This document shows positions 27,132-37,070 of a stretch of DNA of 64,000 nt, piece after piece. The notes under the pieces are model-generated. The model saw only the letters and a list, made by a program, of their open reading frames with translations. It ran no database searches and had not been told where the DNA came from. This DNA is from Pezizomycotina sp. ARF18. Lineage: Eukaryota > Ascomycota. A program made the position numbers and the translations under genes. Every line of letters starts with the position of its first letter. The stretch's first letter is position 1. The stretch is from contig AZLU01000006.1 of assembly GCA_002224055.1 (NCBI GenBank), positions 178,712 through 242,711 on the forward strand, read 5' to 3'.

Positions 27132-28379
27132 TCACCGCTCGTACCACGAAAGAACGATCGGACCTCGACCTGCCACGCCTTCTTGAGCGTGGGAATGAGC
27201 AGCGTTGCTTGCGTTCGACGAGGAGCGTAACCTGCTGCGTCGCTGCGAACGACGCCGACTTCGCCGTAGTTGACCTCCGATATCCTCCTTTGCCTCTCGT
27301 TCAGATATCGCAGCGGTTAAGTCGGATGTACTGCGACCGCGCGTACCCCGGCTCCGCGTTGCCATGTTAGTGCTGAGCTGCTCGGAACTCGACACGGCGG
27401 GGTTCGTGAGGACGTCCGGATCCCTGTTCGTCTCGCCTGGCGCCTAGCCTCCCGCTCCGCAGCCTGGCGCGCCTCTGCAGGGTAATTCGTACATCGCGCT
27501 GCTCCTCTTCCCGCCTCGTTTTTCTCTCTGCCGTCTCGGGATAAACAACGATAGTATCGACTCCGTCCCTTTCACCTTCGCGCCGATGACCTGTTCGTAT
27601 GTTCTGGGTTCGGCCAGTACGCGGCGAGCGTAATAACCAGCGCGCACGGAACCTGGCGGTCCAGAGCACGGTTCGCTCAATGTTGGCGGGAACGTGCCTG
27701 TCGTCGGATACGCATTCTTGGGTTCGAGGGTGCTTGGTAGCCTGCTCCCCAGCGCGTCCACGTTTTGAGCGTCTTGGGGAGGTATTCGGATCCTCTTACC
27801 CTGGACCGGACGCGGCGGAGGAAGAAGACGGTTGATTCCTATATTATTACGCTCGATGACAACGATTGCAGCGATAGAAGGATGAGCATTTAGTTACCAA
27901 AAATATTACCTGGTAAAGAGGTATCTGAGATACATACGTCATAGTCACACGCCCGCCCACGACCGTCGGGAAACTGTTCTTCTGATTCTTAGTCGCGATA
28001 ACGGCGAATTCGTAGCCTGATATGCGGGATCACTGTCGGCTGCCGCGGTCGCACTCGTTGAATGCGACTTTTCGATGTCGAGGCAGTCGATGTCGAACTT
28101 GAAGCCGAGAAGTCGTACTCGAACCGTCCTGCTGCGCACAGCATGTGCAAACCCAGCGCTGTTGTCGTTCTGTCCCATTTTCGAACCCGCGTGACTCGGG
28201 CCCGTTTCGCCAGATGACCTAAAAAGCTTCCCGGTGCTCTGGCGGTCCGTCTCGCCGCTGTTCCCCAGGAAACTCGACGGAAGCTGATTCGGTCCCGTTT
28301 CTCCGTTCCTCCCATCTTTGCAGAGCCATGACGGTATATCCGCCTCGCAGCAGCAAATGGCATTCAACGAAGGTGCCAT
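27132..28379 (-). CDS. Hypothetical protein in a GC-rich island
   Basis: I do not recognise the product. The minus strand opens with MAPSLNAICCCEADIPSW at 28379. Overlapping frames suggest one coding region broken by indels: LGFKFDIDCLDIEKSHST, then EFAVIATKNQKNSFPTVVGG followed by RVTMTYVSQIPL, a likely intron (about 27850-27910, starting GTAATA and ending AATATAG), then NRLLPPPRPVQGKRIRIPP, DALGSRLPSTLEPKNAYPTT and YEQVIGAKVKGTESILS. The last part is rich in Arg, Glu and Gln (ETAERKTRREEEQRDVRI) and could form a coiled coil or basic region. GC content is much higher than on both sides, which is the main reason to think it is coding. The 3' end is uncertain. Confidence 0.4.
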
Positions 28380-31300
28380 GATCGTTCCTTAAAGAATATC
28401 CGATATAACAAACAAAAAAGAAGTCGTACTAAGTTCCTTGGAACTGAATAGCCTCAAGGCTGTCGTCGTTGGGTGTTTCGCAAGCGGCAATCGAACTTTT
28501 CCCTCAATACAACGCAACCGCACCAATACTATGATAAGGAAGAGTCCAACAGTAAAACCTGGGACGATATCAGGCTCTTGTCGTTTTTCTTCACCCATTC
28601 CCAACATTAATTTAGGCGAGAAACAAAGAAGACGAAAAGAATAAAAAGGAAGCTGCATGCTATTGTGTGGGTTGGGGGCTTTGAAGCTGGCTCTTAGGTA
28701 CGGCTGAAGAGATGTGACAAGAGAGGTGCAAGTGTGTGTGGTGTTGTCTGTGTTCGTGTAAAGAAAGTGTGCTGTTCGCTAAAAATGATCAAGAAAAACA
28801 ATTCACAAGAAAGACCACGCGAACTAATGGAATGCTCCACAGAAAGAAACGAACGAGTACGGATTGAAATACTGTCGAGTGGTTACTGCTTGAAGTTGTT
28901 TTCGAACGAGATCAGTCGTCGATTGCAGTCGTTTCGTCTAAATGCTGTATCGTGAGATTTCGGCAGGCGAAGAAGAGTTAGGGAGGTTGTGTTCTAGAAA
29001 GAAAAAGAGAGAGCTATGAGCTTTGTCTGTGTAACCAAACAAAGCAGTTAGGACGCCGAACGAAAGCAAATCACACAAGCCAGAAAAGAAGAAGAAGCAA
29101 GAAGAGAAGGACAATAGTGAATAAAAAGGGAATAAAAAGAAGAAAAGAAGAACGATCGGTAGAAAATAGGTATTAACACTTGATCAGAAGCCCAGAAGCC
29201 CAGGAGATCAATCCAATTCGTACTGCAAACAAAACCAATCAGACTATCCTTACCAGTAATATATATCTTTCCTGCAAGTTTCTGTCTATTCCTTTTTCTG
29301 CCTTTTGCCCTGTTCTCCTCCACTTGGTTCCTTTTTTTTTGTCGGTTGAGCAATGAAGCTTTCAAAATTGTGAAAAAGAAAAAAGGACGAAAAAAAAAAA
29401 AAAAAAAAAAAAAAAGAACCAAACGAGGAGAAGATCTAGAGGTTTAGTTCAAACAGCAGACAAAGACTGACCAGAAAAGACTAAAGCATTAATAAAAAAG
29501 AAAAAAAAAAAGATATTATGATTTATAAAAAGAAAGGGCGATTGATCCATACAACTAAAAAGTATTTGAAAAAGAAGGGAAAATGCTTATAAAAGGAAGG
29601 AGATCAAACGTATCAAAGATATTCTATCGGGTTGTGTTGTATATAATAGATATATGTGAGTTTTTAGGTGTGGGATTGTTGGTTTTTTTCTTTCTTTTTC
29701 GTTCTGACACAGCCCTGCTAATGAATAATCGCTGTTGTGCAGGGAACGGGCGCCTCCACTGTTGTTACCCGAAATGGGGCCGGGGGGGCGAAATAGGCCT
29801 GCCTATAAGAAACTAGCAGGCTAAAAATTTACTTACTTATCACAACGACAACAAACATAGCCACGAACAAGGGCAACAAATTATGACAAGTCTTCTGACG
29901 TATTAAATATGTATCAAGGGAGAGACTATTCAAGTCTAATGACATGGTTAATCTTTATCTCATGAATCCTACAACAAACATAGCCCACGGAAACAAGGCA
30001 ACAAAATTATGACAAGGTCTTCTGACGTATTAAATTGTATCAAGGAGAGACTATTCAACGTCTAATACATGGTTAATCTTTATCTCATGAATCCTCTATG
30101 TTAGATGGTGACTATTCCCGCGAGCTTTGAACCGTTGAGAGGTTAAAAAAAAAAAAAAAAAAACTAAACCATTTCGGTTCTCGCAGGAGGCTCAGACAAC
30201 AGATCGTTTAATGAGAAAATTTCCTTCACGGGTACACATATGATCAATCCTTCTCTGGTTCCCTCAAAATCCTGCCCGGCTCTCATATACCGGGCGTTAA
30301 AAGCAATTCAAAACATCGGTCGCTATTGTTCCAGACACTTCCCCGTTTTATTCTACCAGAACATATTAACTGACGGTCATACTGCTAGAGAGAGGAACTA
30401 GGGAGGTGGGCCTAAGTAAGCACTACTACTTCACTGAACGTGTTACGACGTGTCTAGGCTGAGCTAATTAGAAGAAAAAATCGGCCATTGACATTGGTAC
30501 CGCTGACTTGGAGTTCAGATTCTCAATCTCCAGTTATGGGAACGAGTTTTTTTTTTTTTTTTTTTTTTATCGATAACCGTCGTCACAGTTGTCGCACCAT
30601 AGAAATCGTGTTGACGATCATTATCATGCAACGGATAACTATATACCGATAAAAAAAAAAACTTTTTATGTATTTTTCTACCGCAGAAAAGACTAGGTAT
30701 TGTATATAACTATGGAATTGCGGATGCTCGACGATAAATAAAATGCTTCGCTCGGAACAGTGCCAAACTCCGATGCCTGGAGCTTACAGGGTAATCAAGA
30801 GCACTGCTTTTAACCAAGCTATCTACTTATTTCGTCCTCCGATGATGCTTTGCCCCGTTATTATCGAAACCCAAGTCTTCTCCCCGCTCGCAACATACCG
30901 ATATTTTTCTAATAGTGTTGAACTGTCATCAAGATCGCAAGAAGTTCATCAAAGAAAAACTCTCATCGTCTGTCGCAACGTACCGTCTGTCTGCAAACAA
31001 GTTTCAAGTTCAATGCATGTAGAACGGGTTCCACGGTAAATAATTGCTTCCGTAGGGCAAAAAAGTACCTTCAAAAAAAAAAAAAACCTATGCAAATAAT
31101 TCAAATATAGACAGAAAAAAAATACGTGCCTTTTACACTTCCCCCATTGGAAATGCTCCTACAGGGAGGGGCACGTTAAACAATCGCAGGACCCCCTTCT
31201 TTGTACGATTGGGGTGTGTTCTATCCGGCCAATCGAAGACATTTCCAAACTAAACCCTCTGACTTCCCCCACACAAGAGAGATATGTTTCAAGTTTTTTT

Positions 31301-32824
31301 TTTTTTTTTCTTTCGATCCGACGGTGGCTGTGCCCAACAGCAAGCATGTAAGCGGCAAAAGGGAGCTTGTGGGTTCCGAGCAGAAGTGTCGTGATTTGTA
31401 TTTTCCGCTTGGGCGTAAAGGCTTCCAGATCTCTTGTGCGATTTTCGAATGCGTCCTGGCTTATGAAAGCATCAAAGGATTAAACCTCCCAAGAAATCCA
31501 AGCTTCTTGGTGCTGCGGCTTTCGCGAGGCGATTTTCTAGGCGAAAACCTCAGTATCCCGACTATAGTGCATCTGGTATAAACGAGGCTGCGCGATGAAT
31601 TCGGCTTTAAGACGTTTAATTTTCTCTAGAACTTTGACGTCAATCGCGCGATATTTTACTTTCTTTGCAACCGGGTCCCGGTCGCCTCGGCAAGGCGCGG
31701 TTAAATTTTTTTTTTTTTTCTTTTTTTTTTTCATCTGCCTTGAGAGGTTCTATATGAGAATTTAACAACGGATTTTCGAGCTTCGGACTTTTGATTGTTG
31801 TCCGTCGACGTCGTACGAAGTAATCAAGCGGGATTTTTTTAATTTTTTTTTCTCCGTTGGCTTCTCTTTACGAAAGAAAACTGGTTATCTAATTATCATG
31901 ATCGGAGTAATCGCCCAAAGGTCGCCGTAGCTGATGGAATTCGAATTGAAGATATCATTATCTTAAGTATACTAGTGACGGTACTTTCTGCAACGGAATC
32001 CAAATTCGTTCAATTTCTAAAAAAAAAGTTTCCCATAACAACGTTCATTATAATACCAACGGATCTATTTGTAATTATATCCAGAAGAAGACAAAGAGCA
32101 TGTGCTGCAACACGAATTTGACGTATGCGTTTCATCTACTTGAAACTTTTGAAGAAATTTTATTTTTATCCACCCTCCCCGTATCGTATCATGGAGCTTA
32201 CAGGCAGCTTTCTCTCTATCTTTTGCTACTTTCTTCTTTCAAAAAAAAAAAAAAAAAAAAGTGTTGAGCGGCGCTAGCTGGAGATCCTCCTACGCGGCTG
32301 CGTGATACACGACGTAGTCAATCCTTTTTCGCGGTACAAGATATGCCGCTAGGATATATATCTATTTCATTCCCTAGAAAGCTTCTCCAGATCTCAAAGA
32401 ATGGCTTCGATATTCATGTTAACACGTTGCTAGAAAGAAACAATTAAACGAAATGGAAGAAGTAGGGAAATGATACTATCAACTGCCTTTTTTTTATATA
32501 TATATACTTGTGTAAGAGCCAAAGCGTCGACGTTTATGTAGCATTCCAAATATTTCATATTCGCTCATTATTATAATTACTTAAGTAGACAGAAAAGTAA
32601 AAAGGTCTTAAACCGCGAAAGAGACTCGATACCCGCTCAAACTTTTTTTTTTTTCGCCGTACTCTCTTCGAGCCTTGGAAGTGCCACTAGCCGATGCATC
32701 GTACAAATAATAATGCTGGTGCCTTTTTTTTTTTTTTTTTTTTACATAGATAATATAGTACAGGAATAACGATATAATAATATAAATATATTGGAAAAGT
32801 CACGATCATAACCCGAGCCTGGGC
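28380..32824. other. Long gene-poor region with A/T homopolymers
   Basis: No supported gene. The piece next to 28380 may be the 5' flank of the hypothetical gene. A/T runs of about 20 or more bases occur near 29391-29415, 30546-30568 and 32721-32742. It also contains the 123-125 bp duplication listed separately. At 30731-30746 the 16-mer ACGATAAATAAAATGC is identical to 24072-24087 in the repeat block, so a stray repeat unit may lie at about 30.5-31.0 kb. Short open frames at 31.2-31.7 kb on both strands have no recognisable features. Confidence 0.45.
29848..30095. repeat. Direct tandem duplication (period about 123 bp) differing only by indels
   Basis: Copy 1 begins ACAACAAACATAGCCACG at 29848 and copy 2 begins ACAACAAACATAGCCCACGG at 29971. 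Both end TTTATCTCATGAATCCT. Aligned by eye they differ at about ten places, all one- or two-base insertions or deletions in or next to short runs, with no clear substitution. This pattern fits an assembly duplication of one locus read twice with uncorrected long-read errors better than ageing repeats. Confidence 0.8.
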
Positions 32825-33155
32825 GCCTTCGCAGCGCACTCTACAATAAGGAAATGCCTACAACCAAGATGATAACCCAACACAAGACCCCACCGACGTC
32901 CTCCTCCCCGTGCAAGCCGAACCCTACATGTTCCAAAAAACTACGAGTTCAGAAAGTACCTCATAAAACCCTGCATACAGCGCGTATGGGCCTTCGCAGC
33001 GCACTCTACAAAATAAGAAAATGCCTACAACCAAGATGAAAACCAACACAAGACCCCACCGACGTCCTCCTCCCCGTGCAAGCCGAACCCTACATGTTCC
33101 AAAAAAACTACGAGTTCAGAAAGTACCTCATAAAACCTGCATACAGCGCGTATGG
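32825..33155. repeat. 165-bp tandem duplication inside the PUA-like gene
   Basis: The phrase starting GCCTTCGCAGCGCACTCTAC occurs at 32825 and again at 32990, and both copies run to ATACAGCGCGTATGG. Both encode the stretch DVLLPVQAEPYMFQ plus NYEFRKYLIKP. Differences are mostly run-length changes (six versus seven A, CCC versus CC) with very few substitutions. It may be real or an assembly artefact. Confidence 0.75.
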
Positions 33156-33466
33156 TTCTACCTAACCGCGCCGACGTCCGCCATCCAATACGTCTGCGAG
33201 ATAGAGCCCGCGCGCACGCGCGGTCCCGGCGACGAACCACTATCCGAAGACGGATCGTGAATAAAGAGTTTAACGAACGCCACGTCGATTGGGAAAGGTA
33301 CGATTATGCGTACAGGATATTACCGGTTTATGAATTTGAGAACCCAATATCGCTGAAGGAGATGAAGGAGGTTTATGGGTTAGGGGGGGGGGGGGGGCGC
33401 GCCGAGGGGCAGATGTACTTGCCGAAAGTATTGGCGGGGCTGTTGCGTGGGATAAGAAGAAATTGA
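32854..33466 (+). CDS. PUA-like/ASCH-type domain protein (hypothetical), frame-broken
   Basis: Joined across one-base breaks, the plus strand reads DVLLPVQAEPYMFQ, NYEFRKYLIKPAYS, VWFYLTAPTSAIQYVCEI, EPARTRGPGDEPLSEDGS, NKEFNERHVDWERYDYAYRI, LPVYEFENPISLKEMKEVYG and GQMYLPKVLAGLL. The order 'EFRKY ... WFYLTAP ... AIxYVCEI ... VYEFxNPISLxEM' matches small fungal proteins with a PUA-like/ASCH fold, which are thought to bind RNA or modified nucleotides; I infer function no further. Two equivalent starts exist because the first 165 bp are duplicated (ATG at 32854 or 33021); the second is probably the real one. The end contains a 13-base G run (about 33384-33396) where the frame is unsure. No neighbouring gene suggests an operon-like partner. 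Confidence 0.5.
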
Positions 33467-33984
33467 GGTAGTGTCGTGTGTAGTATATTAGTAAGTCCGT
33501 TTGGCAGCGCTCTGCGTCTCGGATTCTGCTAATGGGTCGGATTGGAGAACGTATCTCTATTTATAGGATAACTGAGAGGGTCATGATTTCTTTCACTACC
33601 ATCGAGGTTGCAAGCGTCGTTCGGAAAGGTTGCAAATTGAAAGAAAACATAGGATTGAACTTACGACAAGTACAAGCGGAACCAGCAGGATGTCAGAGTA
33701 ACAAAGAACTGAAGAAATAAATGAAGCAGCCCTCTATCATCTTCGATTATTCAGTAAACCGAGAAGAACGAGAAGGGAAACTGGCCAACGAACCAAAGGT
33801 TATTATTATATTTTAAGCCAAGGGCACAATAAACCCGCACAACAATTACCAAAGGCAATAAGACAAAGTGAGAAGAAAGCAAAAAGAAAGCAAAAAACTA
33901 GATGGAAAGAAGAAAGAAAGAAAGAATATCGACAGGTGAGGATGGGGATACAGGTCTGCATACTAGTTAAATATAGAATCTCGC
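33467..33984. other. Short gap, nothing recognised
   Basis: About 500 bases after the PUA-like gene. A purine-rich stretch (about 33850-33930) is the only notable composition. It could contain 3' flanks of both converging neighbours. Confidence 0.4.
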
Positions 33985-33987
33985 CTA

Positions 33988-34560
33988 TCACGGATTGAAG
34001 TACGGCGGCGAGTATCGCGGTGATGGCTGAGGGGGTGATTGGCTGGTATAAGGATACGACCTCAGTACTGCGCGGCGTGGGTGTACACCATAGATACCAT
34101 GGTAGCAGCCCGGTGGGCCTATACAGCCGTTACGGAGTACAGGGCGGGTAGGATGCATGGTCCGACACCGTGGACCGGTGCGTACGGCGGCCTGGAGCGA
34201 CAACCGGTGGAACATGTAGCCCGCGGCAAATTCGAACTCGCCATCTAGGAAGAAAATTGGGAGTTAAAATAAAAACGATTAGCTGAGTTCTCTAAGGTAG
34301 ATAGTGAGAGTATTCTCTCTTCGAGTGAGTTAAGTTGATTATTCAAAGAGTGAGACTGCACTTACTCTGGCCACGACCAAAGGCGACTGATATCTGCGGC
34401 AACGATATCAGCCAGGGTATTACTGGGAAGCCCCAAGATAACTCGACATTTCCCAAAATGTCATGGCGGCTGCGTGAGATAGCTCACAAGGGTCTCCTGC
34501 GCTGCCTCCTTCCGCCTGGGCACGGTAACGTTCAGAAGAAAAAACCGCTACGTGGATGCG
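33988..34560 (-). CDS. Possible small spliced gene, unrecognised
   Basis: A plausible last exon on the minus strand starts after a good acceptor (TTTTCTTCCTAG at about 34246) and reads GEFEFAAGYMFHRLSLQAAV, then a tail ending SQSPPQPSPRYSPPYFNP with a stop at 33988. The exon before it would end at a GTAAGTGCAG donor (about 34363) and gives ILGNVELSWGFPVIPWLISL followed by PQISVAFGRGQ, which joins in frame. Upstream of that the frame is broken. The product is not recognised. Splice signals at both ends of one intron and a continuous frame across it are the support. Confidence 0.35.
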
Positions 34561-37070
34561 CCAACCTTTACATTGTTGACTATATCCTTAGCTAAAGCTC
34601 AAAGTCCAAAGGCGATTCTCACTTTTATTCGTGACAGATATAGAAACAGAGAGCAAGCAGTTTAGTACTAGTGATATACGGTTCCAGAAGGTGCTCCTCT
34701 CGTGGTAGACTGCGGAGTATTGAAGGTGATGTTGCTCTGAGAAGCAACATCCCAGACTGCAGCGTCTACCTGCTCCAGGAATGGACGAGCAGCCTGCAAA
34801 TTCAGCGGTGGTGTAGTTCTACCTCAAAAAAAAAGTATGAGTTACCGCAGAAATAAAGAGACTTTTGCTTGTTGCCAAAATAGTAGAAATATATATCGGA
34901 GAAATAGACGATACATAGGTAAGGAGTCTCACAGTGCGGCCATTGTACTTTCGTTTCTTCTTCCTTTCCTTTTCCTTTTTTCCCTATCCTCCTTTCCTTA
35001 TTATTTCCTTCTTTTTACTTCTTCTTTCTTCTCCTCTGCTAGGTCGTTCAAAATAGTATTCAAGACTTGAGGACGTATTGGAGGCTATACTCTAAAAATG
35101 ACGATAAAGGGGTTGCTCTTCTACACCTTGCTTCTCAGAAATCCCCATCTTTTTCTTCCTCTCTCTCTAGCTGTTCCCTATCTCTTCGTTTGGTCATTTT
35201 TTTTTTTTTTCCTTCTGAAGTCCAGTTCTCATGATTTCATTTAAACGTTGGCTTCTCATCGTCTACTACCTCTCCTGATATTGAGCTTGCTTTCCACGCG
35301 ATATCGTTGCGTATCCCATAGATACCCCAAACATGATCTATGTAAGCAAAAAGCAAGGCTTGCCCAGTGGCGACTTTAAGAGGTACTGTAAGAGAATCTT
35401 CAATCTGAAGGTATACCTTGAAATTTTTCGAGTGCGACTTCAGTCTACCTACGGTTTTTCGAGATCGATTCGAGTTGAGTCTTTTAAGTCGCTTCATGTA
35501 CTCCGTTAAGCTCAAAAAAAGATCCAGCTTCCCCACCCAAGGTGCTTATCTAAGTTATAAGATACCCTCTGGAAACGAAAGATTCGAACGTCATTGTTTT
35601 AATCAAATTAGCAAAGTAGAAGCCTCTTCATGAACCGTTGGAAAAAGTTTCTTTTTTGGTACTTTTATTCCAAGTTAACCTACCAGTAGTACTTGTGCCA
35701 TATATAACATCAGGGGTTTCCATAATTTCCAGAATCCTTGGGATCCTACATGGTATTCCATTTATTCGAGCTTTGCCCGAGCTCTGGCTACTTTGATGGA
35801 GTGTCAGCTTCATTATGCATGGCCAGAGTCTGCCTGCTTCTACTGTCATCTTAAAAAGTTTGCTACTTTGGAATGGCTTTGTTGCCTGAGAAGTGCAGCA
35901 GCAACGCAGAGGTCGCAGAATAGGCAAAGCGTCTACATATAACTTAGGTAAAAAGTCAACGATACATGCGTGTATAGAAAATACTTGCAAACTATAACCT
36001 TCCAATTTTCTAGAAGCCCTGAAATAATAAGGATGGCTCCAAGAATACTGAGTTCCTATATTTATATACTTATGTATGCAAATATTCATGACTGACTTGC
36101 AACCTGTAAAGTGACAATGCTTCATACTAGCATGTAGAGGGCATATCTTGATATATATAAATTTTTTTTTTTTATTTTTCCTAGCTATTCTATTTTCCTC
36201 ATCGTACTCTTTGCCAAAAAAAAAACACCGAGAGGGCGTGGGGGTTGGGGTTCCTCGATTTAAGAAAGCCTGACTTGGAATCGAAATATGACGAAGATAA
36301 TAATTGTCGACGTACCTGTACCTGCTCGGTGCTAGATTTTCTAAACTCAGCGCGCTACTATTTTTTTTTTTTTGGAAAAAAGGCCCATAATAACAATGTT
36401 CCGGCATTGGACGATAAGATAGCTATCTCTGCCCGTAATACCGCACTCCTCGTGCGCTTTCTACTGTTGAAGAGCTTTTGAGGGGCTGTATAAAGGCTCT
36501 CTTCTCGCCCAAATGCTTCGTTTACGTATACATGATACATTGAGTCTTATGTATCCTCTGCAGATGAGTGGAAAAAAGAGTAAAGAAGAGAAAAAGAAGA
36601 ATTAAGAGGTTTTACAAGCATGAATCAAGATCATATCGGAGAATCGAATACTAAGTAGCGATCTGAGCTTTAGAGGAGCTACGAACTAGATGCTTAATCG
36701 CATCACTTATAAGTAGGTTTGCTATTCTTCTTTTTATTGGCATTTAGGGAAACATTAGTACATTAGAAAACAAGAAATTGTCTTTTTGATCCGTTATACC
36801 GTTTCTTCTACACTAAAAACATTGTCTTTTAATATCGTGACCACCGTGAGTAACATGTGCAAAAGAGTAAAAATTTAACAACAATAAAGAGAAAAAGAAA
36901 ATAACATGAAACATTAACAAAAGCTCTGAAACATCTCGTATTCTTCGTGAAAGAAATGAGAAAAAATCAGCACCGGCCGAAGTCAAGCCCCGACTTATCC
37001 GTACTAGGCTCGAACCATGATCCTTAGAAATAATAATTCCGTCTCCGTTTCCATAAAACCAGTAGTACCA
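34561..37070. other. Gene-poor region with weak minus-strand open frames
   Basis: Open frames on the minus strand (about 35237-35536, ending SSISGEVVDDEKPTFK, and about 35628-36407) lack recognisable domains and include poly-K/poly-F segments from A/T runs, so I do not call them genes. The rest is AT-rich flank, including the 3' side of the ABC transporter (36.6-37.07 kb). A 67-bp inverted repeat at 34704-34770 is listed separately. Confidence 0.4.
34704..34770. repeat. Inverted repeat / hairpin, 67 bp
   Basis: Outer arms GGTAGAC and GTCTACC enclose a perfect inner 9-bp stem, GATGTTGCT and AGCAACATC, with a 6-base loop (CTGAGA). The arms between are partly complementary (ACTGCGGAGT against ACTGCAGCGT). 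It could be a transcribed hairpin or a decayed short inverted-repeat element. Confidence 0.55.

Noticed and set aside
35628-36407. 259-codon open frame on the minus strand
   Set aside because: It is long but has no recognisable domain, contains KKKK/FFFF stretches from A/T runs, no clear splice or composition support, and no partner exon.
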